Below, in pieces: positions 1 to 7,857 of a DNA stretch of 32,872 nucleotides. The notes below the pieces were generated by a model. It was not told the DNA's origin and ran no database searches. It saw only the letters and a program-made list of their open reading frames with translations. The DNA is taken from contig DASUKL010000032.1 in NCBI GenBank assembly GCA_036278755.1, positions 1 through 32,872 on the forward strand, in the 5' to 3' direction. Source of the DNA: DASUKL01 sp036278755. GTDB lineage: Bacteria; Chloroflexota; Limnocylindria; Limnocylindrales; CSP1-4. How positions within the stretch are numbered: the first letter of the stretch is position 1; every line of letters begins with the position of its first letter. The translations under genes were made by a program, and so were the position numbers.

Positions 1-42
1 TCGGGCCGGCCGATCGTGTTCCAGCGGCACACAATAGGTGGC

Positions 43-2826
43 ATGGCAGGCTTCGTGGCCCGCACGCCCGAGGTGGCCGTCATGCGGCGCTGGGCGGAGG
101 GCCTTGGCGCGGGCCCCAGCGCCCTCGTCATCATCGGCGAGGCGGGCATCGGCAAGTCGACGCTGTGGGCGGAGGGCGTGAGCCTGGCCTCAACCGCCGG
201 CGCGCGTGTCCTCCGGGCGCGACCAGTGCGGGCCGAGTTGCCCCTGCCCTTCGTGGCCCTCCGCGACCTCTTCGCTGGCGTGGAGCCGGACGTCATGGAC
301 CAGCTGCCCAAGCCGTTGCGCGCGAGTTTCGCCGCGGTGGTCGGACTGTCCGCCCCGACGGTCGGCGCGGCTGGCGTGGCCGGGTCGGCCGGCTCGGCCG
401 GCTCGGTGGGCCCGGTCGATCCTCAGGCCGCCGGCCGGGCCGTGGCCGAGGCCCTGACCGCCCTGGCCGTCGACGGGCCGCTCGTCGTGGCTATCGACGA
501 CGAGCCCTGGCTGGACGCCCCGACCCGGCGGGCGCTGGCCTTCGCCGTCCGGCGCATCGTTCCCGCCGCTGTCGGCTTCCTCGTGGCCCGCCGCGGGACG
601 CCGGATGCCGCCGGCGACCCGCTGGGCCTCCGAGCGGCCTGGGGGGAGCGGGTCGAGGAGCTGCCCCTGGGGCCGCTGGGCCTGGGCCCCCTGATCCACC
701 TCCTGCGTCGCCGGCTGGGGCCGGATGTGCCCCGCCGCCGGCTCGTCGCCGCCGCCGAACGGTCGGGCGGCAATCCTTTCGCCGCCCTGGAGCTGGCCCG
801 AGCCGAGCCGGGCGTAGAGCTGCCGGCGGCCCTTCGGTCGATGGTCGAGCGGCCCCTGCGCAACGCCCCGGCCGACTGCCGTTCCGCGGTCGAGCTGGCA
901 GCGATCGTCGGACGGGCACCACCGGAGCTCTTCGTTCGCGCCCTGGGCGTGCACGCCGGGCGGGCCATCGAAGAAGCCGCCGCGGTCGGGCTGCTGGTGC
1001 TCGAGGCCGGCGAGGTGCGCTTCGCCCACCCCCTCCTGGCAGCGGGGGCCTACGAGTCGATCCCCCTGGCCCGACGCCAGCGCCTCCATCGACTCGCGGC
1101 GACTTTGGTCGAGGACCTCGAAGCCCGGGCCGGACACCTGGCCCAGGCCCACGTGGAACCGGACGCCGGAGCCGCAGCGCTGGTCGAGGAGGCCGCCGCC
1201 CGGGCCGACGCCCGCGGGGCCCCCGAGTCAGCCGCAGGTCTGGCCGCCTCGGCCCGCCGCCTGACCCCCGCCGAGGCACCTGAGGATGCTGCCCGGCGGG
1301 GCGTCCTGATGGCCGAGTACCACGACCGGGCCGGTGACGCCAGCGAGGCCCGGCGCCTGCTCGACGAGATCCTGGGCGGACCCATCCGGGGCCCGGTCCG
1401 GGCGCGGGCGCTGCGCCTCCGGGCGGTGCTTTCGGACGAACCCGTCTCGGCCGTGGCTCGCCTCGAGGAGGCGGTATGCGAGGCCCAGGACGAGCCCGCC
1501 CTGCGGGTCGGCACGCTCACCGAGCTGGCCTGGCAGCGGGGCATGTGGCTGGGCGACCTGACCGGGGCCGTGCCCCAGGCCGAGGAGGCGGTCGGGCTGG
1601 CCCGAGCCCACGGCGATCCGGTCCTCCTGGCCGACGCGCTGGTGGCGACCGGCATCATGGAGGGCTTCCGCGGATCCGACCGGGCCGCGACGATCCTGCG
1701 CGAGGTCATCCCCCTGACCGAGCGCTTCCCGCCCGGCGTGACGAACGCCCGACCGCCCAAGGAGGCCCTGGGCCACGTCGTCATGTGGCGTGGCGAGCTC
1801 GACGAGGCGGCCGGACTCTTCGCCGCCGAGCTGGCCCGGGTCGACGCCCTGGGCCTCGAGAACACCAGCCTGCGGATGCGCATGTTCGAGGCCGAGGTCG
1901 AGCTGCGCCGGGGCGACTTCGATCGTTCCGAAGCCCTGTGCGACGACGTGCTCCTGCGGGCGACGGACTACTGGCGCTGGCGCACGCTCTCCCAGCGCGC
2001 CGTGGTCCGCGCGGTGCGTGGCGAGGAGGACGGGGCTCGGACCGATGCCGAGGAAGCGCTCGCTTCCCCGGCCGGGGCCCATGACGCGGTCCTGGCGGCG
2101 ACCGCCGAGCATGCCCTGGGCCTGCTCGACCTGGGCCGGGGTGATGCCCGGGCCGCGGCCGCCCGGCTGGCCATGCTGCCCGAGCGGCTGGCGGCGGCGA
2201 GTGTCGGCGAGCCGGGCATGGTGCCGGTCCTGCCCGATGCCGTGGAGGCCGCCCTGGCGGCCGGCGATCGCCCCCTGGGGGAGCGGTTGACGGCCCTCCT
2301 CCTCCCGCCGCGGCCCGGCCATCGCTGGTCGGCCGCCGCCGGGGCCCACGCCGAAGGGCTGCTCCTCGTGGCCGACGGCGACCTCGAGGCCGGCATCGCG
2401 CGCCTGGAGGAGGCAGAACGGCGTTACGCGGCCCTGCCCAGCGCCTTCCCCGCGGCCCGCGCCCGGCTGGCCCGCGGCATCGCCCTGCGCCGTGCCGGCC
2501 GCCGGGGCCAGGCGGCCGAGGCCCTGGAGGCGGCCGCCGGCGCCTTCGAGGCGCTGGGGGCCACGCCGTGGGCCGGTCGGGCGCAGAACGAGGTGCACCG
2601 GGCGCGGCCGCGGCCGCGCCATGACGACAGCCTGACCGAGACCGAGCGGCGGGTGGCGGCCCTCGTCGCGGCCGGCCACACCAACCGCGAGGTGGCCGCC
2701 CAGCTCGTGGTCACGGTAGCTACCGTGGAGACCCACCTGACCCGCATCTACGGCAAGCTGGGCCTGCGCTCACGGACGGAACTGACCCGGGCAGCAGCAG
2801 AGGGCGACGCCCGGCTGGAGGGCTGA
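43..2826 (+). CDS. LuxR-family transcriptional regulator with N-terminal AAA ATPase (LAL type)
   Basis: This is a large ATP-dependent transcriptional regulator of about 927 aa. A Walker A motif GEAGIGKS lies at residues 32-39 and a Walker B-like segment VVAIDDEPWLD near 155. A long Ala/Arg/Leu-rich helical region follows, as in TPR-type sensor parts. A LuxR-type helix-turn-helix sits at about 864-917 (LTETERRVAALVAAGHTNRE, then VETHLTRIYGKLGLRSRTEL). In the family the ATPase/TPR part senses an inducer and the C-terminal HTH binds DNA; no target can be read from the sequence. I start at ATG 43 because family members begin just ahead of the ATPase. A GTG at 16 in the same frame would add nine residues. 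A short Gly/Ala/Ser-rich stretch from 9-bp repeats (about 371-411) interrupts the ATPase domain. The left window edge hides its promoter. Confidence 0.9.
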   Translation: MAGFVARTPEVAVMRRWAEGLGAGPSALVIIGEAGIGKSTLWAEGVSLASTAGARVLRARPVRAELPLPFVALRDLFAGVEPDVMDQLPKPLRASFAAVVGLSAPTVGAAGVAGSAGSAGSVGPVDPQAAGRAVAEALTALAVDGPLVVAIDDEPWLDAPTRRALAFAVRRIVPAAVGFLVARRGTPDAAGDPLGLRAAWGERVEELPLGPLGLGPLIHLLRRRLGPDVPRRRLVAAAERSGGNPFAALELARAEPGVELPAALRSMVERPLRNAPADCRSAVELAAIVGRAPPELFVRALGVHAGRAIEEAAAVGLLVLEAGEVRFAHPLLAAGAYESIPLARRQRLHRLAATLVEDLEARAGHLAQAHVEPDAGAAALVEEAAARADARGAPESAAGLAASARRLTPAEAPEDAARRGVLMAEYHDRAGDASEARRLLDEILGGPIRGPVRARALRLRAVLSDEPVSAVARLEEAVCEAQDEPALRVGTLTELAWQRGMWLGDLTGAVPQAEEAVGLARAHGDPVLLADALVATGIMEGFRGSDRAATILREVIPLTERFPPGVTNARPPKEALGHVVMWRGELDEAAGLFAAELARVDALGLENTSLRMRMFEAEVELRRGDFDRSEALCDDVLLRATDYWRWRTLSQRAVVRAVRGEEDGARTDAEEALASPAGAHDAVLAATAEHALGLLDLGRGDARAAAARLAMLPERLAAASVGEPGMVPVLPDAVEAALAAGDRPLGERLTALLLPPRPGHRWSAAAGAHAEGLLLVADGDLEAGIARLEEAERRYAALPSAFPAARARLARGIALRRAGRRGQAAEALEAAAGAFEALGATPWAGRAQNEVHRARPRPRHDDSLTETERRVAALVAAGHTNREVAAQLVVTVATVETHLTRIYGKLGLRSRTELTRAAAEGDARLEG

Positions 2827-2845
2827 CGGCGCCGGCAGAAGCGGG

Positions 2846-2877
2846 GAAGGGGGCCGACCCGGAGGCCGGCCCCCTTC
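2846..2877. terminator. Convergent hairpin terminator
   Basis: Two perfectly complementary 11-nt arms, GAAGGGGGCCG (2846-2856) and CGGCCCCCTTC (2867-2877), flank a 10-nt loop. The hairpin lies 20 nt after the stop of the LuxR-type gene and 6 nt from the stop of the opposing beta-helix gene, so it can serve both. There is no T-run on either side. Its role as a terminator is inferred from position and strength. Confidence 0.7.
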
Positions 2878-2883
2878 GATGGG

Positions 2884-3987
2884 TCACTCCGACCCGAAGC
2901 AGGTGGCGGAGTGCAGGACCGGTGTCCCGGCGTGGTTGGCACCGAGACCGCCGGCGAGCGAGCTGGTCGCGGTCAGCGAGAAGCAGATCCCGATGTCCTC
3001 ACTGGCGGCGATCTGGTTGCCGACCACCTTGATCCCGCTCAGCGTGGCCGCCGGCAGGAACGGCGGTAGCGTGGGGCCCGAGACGATGATGGCGACCTTG
3101 GCGGCAGGCCCGTCGGCCATGCCCCAGCCGTCGTTGGCCAGGCGGTTGGCCGAGACGAGCGTGTCGCTGACGGCGTTCCCGGGCGCATTGCTGTGGACGA
3201 TGATCCCGGGGATGAAGCTGTTCGTGATCGTGTTGGCCACGACCTTGTTGCCGCCGGCGGACGTTCCGGGCGGGTCCGTAGCCACGACGATGCCACCGAC
3301 CGCGGGCGGGAAGACGCCGATCGTGGAGTCGCTGTTGACCACCAGGTTGCCGACGATCATGTTGTCCCAGACGCCCGCGCCGGGGTCGTAGGCGGCGACG
3401 ACGATGCCACAGCCGGTGAGGTTGTCCTCCACGACGTTGTGGACGACGGAGTTGCCGCGGCCGGCGTGGAGTGTGCTGCCCTGGGGGGCGCCCGGGTCGA
3501 GCGGACCGTTGTCCGAGACGCCGATCCCGCCGTCGGCCACGTTGCCGACGACGCGGTTGTCGCGGACCATGGAGTCGCGGGTGCCGGTCAGCTGGAGCGC
3601 CTTGTCCTCGTTGATCCCGGCCGTCGGCGCGACGCCGTTGCCGGTCACGAGGTTGCCGGCGATCGTCACGTGCGAGGCGTTCTCCACGAAGATGCCATGG
3701 TCGTTGGCACCGCGGACCGTGGAGCCGGTGACCATCGTGCCGCTCGAGCCTGGGCCCACGAAGATGCCGATGTCGCAGCCGGCGGCGTCGACCTGGAGGC
3801 CGTGGACGTGGGCCCCGCTGGGGACGCTGACCGCGGCTGTCAGGCCGGTGTCGCCGGCGGGCACGCAACTGGCGGCCGGGCTGTCGGCGAGGGTCGTGGC
3901 CGGCAGGACCAGCCCGCCGGCGGCCATGGTCGCCGCGAAGGCGGCCGAGATGCCGGCGGCGAGGAGTGGATGGGTGGCGAGGCGCAT
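2884..3987 (-). CDS. Secreted right-handed parallel beta-helix protein
   Basis: The 367-aa product starts with a signal peptide: MRLATHPLL, a hydrophobic Ala-rich core, then a likely cleavage near ATTLADSPAA. The rest is built of imperfect PbH1-like turns with recurring VxxNxVxxN patterns, such as VTIAGNLVTGNGV, MVRDNRVVGNVADGGIGV, MIVGNLVVNS, KVVANTITNS and IKVVGNQIAAS. This is the pattern of parallel beta-helix proteins of the NosD/pectate-lyase fold group. It is probably extracellular or surface-exposed; substrate or ligand is unknown. ATG 3987 is chosen because AAGGAGGA sits 5-7 nt upstream and a signal peptide follows directly; a longer in-frame ORF back to 4074 lacks these. It lies 83 nt downstream of the cupredoxin lipoprotein gene on the same strand, probably co-transcribed. 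NosD proteins belong to this fold and work in copper-enzyme maturation, but a copper role here is only a suggestion. Confidence 0.8.
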   Translation of the reverse strand: MRLATHPLLAAGISAAFAATMAAGGLVLPATTLADSPAASCVPAGDTGLTAAVSVPSGAHVHGLQVDAAGCDIGIFVGPGSSGTMVTGSTVRGANDHGIFVENASHVTIAGNLVTGNGVAPTAGINEDKALQLTGTRDSMVRDNRVVGNVADGGIGVSDNGPLDPGAPQGSTLHAGRGNSVVHNVVEDNLTGCGIVVAAYDPGAGVWDNMIVGNLVVNSDSTIGVFPPAVGGIVVATDPPGTSAGGNKVVANTITNSFIPGIIVHSNAPGNAVSDTLVSANRLANDGWGMADGPAAKVAIIVSGPTLPPFLPAATLSGIKVVGNQIAASEDIGICFSLTATSSLAGGLGANHAGTPVLHSATCFGSE

Positions 3988-4070
3988 GTGATTCCTCCTT
4001 GCGTCGCGGATGGACAGGCCTGCGTCGGGGATCGGCGCGCGTGGGCCGCGGATGGACCGGTGACCGCGGG

Positions 4071-5045
4071 TCACTGGACGGTGATCGGCAGCAACATGCC
4101 GAGGGCGAAGTGGGGCTTGCCGGTCGCGGGGTCGGTGATGTAGCAGACCAGCAGGTAGTCACCGGCCGCCACCTGGGGCTGGAAGACCTCGTCGCTGCCG
4201 GGGGCGATGGCCCCCACCCCACCGAAGAATACATACGGGGGCGGGCCGGCGGGAGCGGAGCCTGGCGGGGCCTGGAGGGCGGCCTTCACGTCGTCGAGCG
4301 TCTTGCCCGGCGCGGCGCCGACGATGACCAGCTCGTGCGGCTCGGTGCCCTTGTTGGCGACGTCGATGGGCTTCGACCAGTCGACCCCGTCGGGCACGCC
4401 GAAGGCGAAGTCGGTGAGGGTGATCGTGCTGGCCGCCGCGGGCGGCGTGGCCGAGCCGGCCGTCTGGCCCACGCTGAAGTGGCCGATCATGCCGTGGGCA
4501 TAGTGGGGCTGGCCGTCTGGAGCCGGGATGGCGCAGATGACCATGTAGGTCGCTCCGGGGTCGAGCTTGACGTAGGCCGTCACGGGCGACGAGCCGGAGA
4601 TGGCATTGGGGCCGCCCATGGGGTCGGCCAGGGACATGACGGCGCCTTCGCCGGCGGGGGTCATGAGGGCCGTGGTGAAGGCGTCCACCGTCGTGCCGTC
4701 ATGGAGCCGGAACAGCTGGGCCTGATGGGGCAGCTGGTGGTCCTGGTTGACGAGCTCGATGGTGGCCCAGCCGGCCGGCGCGGTCGACTGGGGGAAGGTG
4801 TAGCCCATGGTCCCCGAGGCGCTCATCGTGGCGTCGATCTCGAAGGTCGGCGGCAGCGCGGCTGCGGCCGTGGCGCTGGGGCTGCCGGCGGGGCTCGATG
4901 CCGCGGCCGACGCCGGGACGGAGGCGCTCGAGCTCGAGGTGGGCGTGGTCGGGCTGGGGCTGGTCCCGCTGCCGGAGCAGCCGGCCAGGGCGAGGGCCGT
5001 GAAGGTGGCGGTGGCGAGGAGCGCGCGGGATCTACCGAAGCGCAT
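4071..5045 (-). CDS. Lipoprotein with two tandem cupredoxin-like copper domains
   Basis: A 324-aa exported lipoprotein. A signal peptide ends in a lipobox (LALAGC, lipid-anchored Cys23), followed by a Ser/Thr/Ala/Pro-rich tether to about residue 65. Two homologous beta-rich domains follow (about 68-192 and 206-324). Each carries a full set of type-1-copper-like ligands in order His, Cys, His, Met: H107, C171, H181, M186 in the first; H237, C301, H312, M317 in the second. The first-His-to-Cys distance is 64 residues in both and the final H-x4-M matches plastocyanin, but the Cys-His loop is long (9 and 10 residues). Likely an extracytoplasmic electron carrier or copper-binding protein; metal binding is inferred from the ligands. 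ATG 5045 has GGGAGGA about 5 nt upstream. First gene of a probable two-gene unit with the beta-helix gene. Confidence 0.82.
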   Translation of the reverse strand: MRFGRSRALLATATFTALALAGCSGSGTSPSPTTPTSSSSASVPASAAASSPAGSPSATAAAALPPTFEIDATMSASGTMGYTFPQSTAPAGWATIELVNQDHQLPHQAQLFRLHDGTTVDAFTTALMTPAGEGAVMSLADPMGGPNAISGSSPVTAYVKLDPGATYMVICAIPAPDGQPHYAHGMIGHFSVGQTAGSATPPAAASTITLTDFAFGVPDGVDWSKPIDVANKGTEPHELVIVGAAPGKTLDDVKAALQAPPGSAPAGPPPYVFFGGVGAIAPGSDEVFQPQVAAGDYLLVCYITDPATGKPHFALGMLLPITVQ

Positions 5046-5112
5046 GGGGTTCCTCCCGTATCGGGGCGTGTCTAGTCGTCGATGGAGCACTGTGGGCCGC
5101 GGAGACCCGGAT

Positions 5113-5155
5113 CGCGTCCGGGAAAACCCCGAACATTCGGGGTTCCCCGGACGCG
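5113..5155. promoter_or_regulatory. Long dyad in the divergent gap between cupredoxin and DUF4242-like genes
   Basis: A 43-bp inverted repeat. The core is AACCCCGAA (5125-5133), CA, TTCGGGGTT (5136-5144), continued outward after a small internal mismatch by CGCGTCCGGG (5113-5122) and CCCGGACGCG (5146-5155). It lies between the divergent starts at 5045 and 5187. This position suits an operator shared by both promoters or a leader hairpin. It is not a GAAC-N4-GTTC LexA-type box. The cognate factor is unknown. Confidence 0.55.
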
Positions 5156-5186
5156 GCGGACCGGGCCACAGGTGCAGGGTCGGGGC

Positions 5187-5495
5187 ATGGAACGCGTCTT
5201 CATCGTCGAGCGGTACGTGCCCGGCCTGGACGAGGCGGCAGCCGGACGGGCCGCGGCGGCCTTGGCCAGAGCGGCGGCCGAACTGCGGTCCGAAGGCGGC
5301 CCCATCCGCTGGCTGGGCTCGGTCGGCCTGCCCAGCGAGGAGACCGACTGCGCACTGTTCGTGGCCGCTTCCGCGGATCTCGTGGATCAGGCGGCGGCGC
5401 GAGCAGGCCTGGCCTATGAGCGGATCGTCAGCGGGATCGCCGTGCGTCCCGCGACCGTGGGCCGCCTCGCCGCCCGGGGCGAGGCGGCGATCTAG
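5187..5495 (+). CDS. DUF4242-like small protein
   Basis: This 102-aa soluble protein begins MERVFIVERYVPGLDEAAAG and ends in a Leu/Ala/Arg-rich tail. A short beta-alpha-beta layout, the opening 'MxRFxVExxxPG' pattern and the segment IRWLGSVGLPSEETDCALFVA match small ferredoxin-like-fold proteins annotated DUF4242, some of which bind nickel. The substrate here is unknown. ATG 5187 is chosen because the conserved N-terminus starts there; an upstream in-frame ATG at 5082 would put the 5113-5155 dyad inside the coding region. Its stop shares the bases CTAG (5492-5495) with the stop of the opposing oxidoreductase gene. Confidence 0.72.
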   Translation: MERVFIVERYVPGLDEAAAGRAAAALARAAAELRSEGGPIRWLGSVGLPSEETDCALFVAASADLVDQAAARAGLAYERIVSGIAVRPATVGRLAARGEAAI

Positions 5496-6946
5496 GCCAG
5501 CTCACGGCGGAGCGCCGCTTGGGCCGCCCACCAGCCGGACATGCCGTGGACGCCCGAGCCCGGCGGTGTCGAGGACGAACAGCAATACCAGCCCGCCCCG
5601 TCGGGGCCGTGGGCCGGCAGGCGATAGGGGACCCGAGCCAGGACGGGACGGGTGAATAGCTGGCGCCAGTCCTGCAGCCCACCGTCGATGGAGCCGCCGA
5701 CGTGGTTGGCGTCGTGGGCCTCCATGGCCGCTGGGCCCAGGGCCGAACGACCGAGGATGAGGTCGCCGAAGCCGGGCGCGAAGCGCTCGACCTGGGCCTC
5801 CATGGCGGCCGTCATGTCGACCGTCGAGTCCTGCGGGACGTGGCAGTAGGCCCAGGCCGTGTGGCGGCCCTCGGGCGCCCGCGAGGGGTCCCAGCGGCTG
5901 GGCTGGCTGAGGATGACGAAGGGTCGCTCGGCGGGTCGGCCGTGACGCTCGGCGTCGAGGGCGGCATGGAGGTCGTCCAGCGAGCCGGCCAGATGGGCCG
6001 TCCCGGCTCGGGCCACGGCCGGATCGCGCCAGGGGATGGGCTCGGCCAGGGCCCAGTCGAGCTTGAACACGCCCGGGCCGTAGCGGAAGCCCTCGAGGCG
6101 GCGCCGGTAGCCGGCCGGCAGCCGTTCCCCGCCGATGGCCACGAGCTGGCGGGGGGTGAGGTCGAAGAGGACGGTCCGGGCCGGCGGCAGGTCGGCAGCG
6201 CTGGCCACCGGCCGACCGACCGAGATGCGCCCCCCACGGGCCTCGACCGCGGCCGCCAGGGCAGCGCTGATGGCCCCCGAGCCGCCCGCGGCGATGGGCC
6301 AGCCGCGACCCTGGCCGAGGGCCGTGAGGAAGAGCCCGAAGGCCGCCGTGGGCGGCCGGTCGAGGGGCACCGCGGCATGCGAAGCGGCGCCCAGCAGCAA
6401 GGCCCGCGCGCCATCGCTGCCCAGGAGCCGGGCCGTCAGCCGCGCGGGCGGCAGGCCGACCAGCCCGAAGCGGGCCATGAGCAGGGGATGGCGGGGGAAG
6501 CGGAAGGGGGCCAGGACCACTGCGGCCAGATCGTCGGCCCGGGTGGCCAGCGGCCCGTAGAGGCGCCGCCACGAGGCCCCGCCGCCCCAGCCTGTCGCGT
6601 CGAGGCCGTCTGCCGTGGCCGTCACCGAGCCTTCGAGGACGGCCGCAGGGCGGTCGTCGAAGGGATGGGCCAGGGGCGCCTCGGGCTGGATCCAGCGCAG
6701 GCCGTGCGCCGCCAGGTCGGCCTCGACCTGGCGCAGGAAGGGCGACGCGACGGCCGTGGGGTGGACGGCCGAGCAGACATCGTGGCGGAAACCGGGGAGG
6801 GTCAGCTCCTCGGTCCGGGCGCCACCACCGACGACCTCCGCCGCCTCGAGGACCTCGACCGAGCGGCCGGCCCGGGCCAGGGTCAGGGCCGCTGCCAGGC
6901 CGTTGGGCCCGGCCCCCACGACGACCGCGTCGAGGCGCTCAGCCAC
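5492..6946 (-). CDS. FAD-dependent oxidoreductase, phytoene dehydrogenase-like
   Basis: The 484-aa product opens with a classic dinucleotide-binding motif GAGPNGLAAALTLARAG (from residue 11), then an acidic strand end (VEVLEAAE) and GGGARTEELTLPGFRHDVCS, typical of CrtI/PYROXD2-like flavoproteins. The C-terminal GVHGMSGWWAAQAAL matches the second FAD-contacting segment. Family members desaturate carotenoids or oxidise other hydrophobic substrates; the substrate here is unknown and no crt genes are nearby. The start is GTG 6946, set by the motif position; it has no clear ribosome-binding site and lies in a 16-bp tandem repeat. It is the last gene of the minus-strand run that begins with the SpoIIE fusion gene, 86 nt after the 274-aa gene. 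Confidence 0.85.
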   Translation of the reverse strand: MAERLDAVVVGAGPNGLAAALTLARAGRSVEVLEAAEVVGGGARTEELTLPGFRHDVCSAVHPTAVASPFLRQVEADLAAHGLRWIQPEAPLAHPFDDRPAAVLEGSVTATADGLDATGWGGGASWRRLYGPLATRADDLAAVVLAPFRFPRHPLLMARFGLVGLPPARLTARLLGSDGARALLLGAASHAAVPLDRPPTAAFGLFLTALGQGRGWPIAAGGSGAISAALAAAVEARGGRISVGRPVASAADLPPARTVLFDLTPRQLVAIGGERLPAGYRRRLEGFRYGPGVFKLDWALAEPIPWRDPAVARAGTAHLAGSLDDLHAALDAERHGRPAERPFVILSQPSRWDPSRAPEGRHTAWAYCHVPQDSTVDMTAAMEAQVERFAPGFGDLILGRSALGPAAMEAHDANHVGGSIDGGLQDWRQLFTRPVLARVPYRLPAHGPDGAGWYCCSSSTPPGSGVHGMSGWWAAQAALRRELA

Positions 6947-7008
6947 GGAGCCGCTCAGCCACGGAGGCGCTCAACCACGCTGAGCTCGGCGACGAAGCGC
7001 TCAGCCAC
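6931..7008. repeat. 16-bp repeats spanning the oxidoreductase start codon
   Basis: Read on the minus strand, three contiguous copies are GTGGTTGAGCGCCTCC (6978-6963), GTGGCTGAGCGGCTCC (6962-6947) and GTGGCTGAGCGCCTCG (6946-6931). The last contains the start codon. A fourth, GTGGCTGAGCGCTTCG, lies at 7008-6993. The unit is not a multiple of three and the upstream GTG copies run into a stop, so this is not extra coding sequence. It places several look-alike start sites in front of the gene. Confidence 0.8.
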
Positions 7009-7032
7009 GAACGATGGACGTGCCGGCCTCCA

Positions 7033-7857
7033 TCACGCGTGACGGCGGAACGGCCGGGCCAGGAAGCGGACCGGCGCGCCCACGGTATGGATCGAGCTGC
7101 GGATGCCGGCGTTCTGCCAGACGTTGCCGGCGTGGGCCCACTGGCGCCGCCGATCGACGCAGGTGATGCTCGTCTCCACGGACTGCCCGTGGACGCCGAA
7201 GTAGGCCGCCAGTTGGGTCAGGGTGTGGACCCACATCTGGTCCTCCACCTTGCCGAAGCCGAGCTTGAACATGACCTCGTAGATGGGGTCGCTGGCCCGG
7301 ATGAGGGCCTGGACCTGGGCCGCCACAGGAGCATCGCCTTCGGCGCTGGCGCTGAAGGTGATCCAGCCGGCGAAGGGGTGGCCCTCGGGGGTCATGAAGG
7401 TGAAGCTCTCGTCGTCGGCATAGAGGACCAGGACGCCGGTGGACAGCTGCATGGGGCCCTGGGCCGAGCGGATGACCCCCACCTCCCCGGGGGCGAGGCC
7501 GGTCAGGGGGGCAGAGAAGCGGTTGCCGGCCGGCCAGAACTCGCCGTAGTGCTCCTTCCAGGCGGCGATGACCTGGGCCGGCGTGGTCGCCGCTCCCGGC
7601 AACTGGACGCGGAAGGTCTTCTGCCACAGCTGGCCGAAACCCTGGATGGGGCTCGTGGGCCGCCGACCGGCGAGGTTGATGGCCCCGGCCGGGAGGCGGC
7701 TGCCGTCGAGCCGCTCGACCGGTGCGGCCCAGGTGCCTTCCTGGCGGGCGGGGGCTGTGGTGGGCCGGGCGGCTCCTGGTTCGGGCGTCTCGGGCGTCTC
7801 GGCCGTCTCGGACGCCAGCGACGGCTTCGGCAGCGGGGGTGTCTGGGGGGCGGTCAT
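7033..7857 (-). CDS. Conserved-looking protein of unknown function (274 aa)
   Basis: I do not recognise this protein. Residues 1-45 are a Pro/Thr/Ala-rich linker. The remainder looks like a folded alpha/beta soluble domain with no signal peptide or membrane helix. Notable segments are PIQGFGQLWQKTF, a Trp/Phe-rich stretch (AAWKEHYGEFWPAGNRF), LVLYADDESFTFMTPEGHPF and a C-terminal CVDRRRQWAHAGNVWQNAG. The alternation of strands and aromatic residues might suit a START/polyketide-cyclase-like pocket, but that is a guess. Its ATG overlaps the TGA stop of the upstream STAS gene (ATGA, 7854-7857), so the two are probably translationally coupled. It is therefore tied to the partner-switching genes and to the FAD oxidoreductase downstream. 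Confidence 0.7.
   Translation of the reverse strand: MTAPQTPPLPKPSLASETAETPETPEPGAARPTTAPARQEGTWAAPVERLDGSRLPAGAINLAGRRPTSPIQGFGQLWQKTFRVQLPGAATTPAQVIAAWKEHYGEFWPAGNRFSAPLTGLAPGEVGVIRSAQGPMQLSTGVLVLYADDESFTFMTPEGHPFAGWITFSASAEGDAPVAAQVQALIRASDPIYEVMFKLGFGKVEDQMWVHTLTQLAAYFGVHGQSVETSITCVDRRRQWAHAGNVWQNAGIRSSIHTVGAPVRFLARPFRRHA

Noticed and set aside
1228..2736. 502-aa minus-strand open frame opposite the LuxR-type gene
   Set aside because: Gly/Gln/Arg-rich shadow translation with no domain; the plus strand encodes clear ATPase and HTH motifs.
5113..5155. LexA (SOS) box
   Set aside because: The GAAC-N4-GTTC or CTGT-N8-ACAG patterns are absent; the core is GAACATTC with no spacer.
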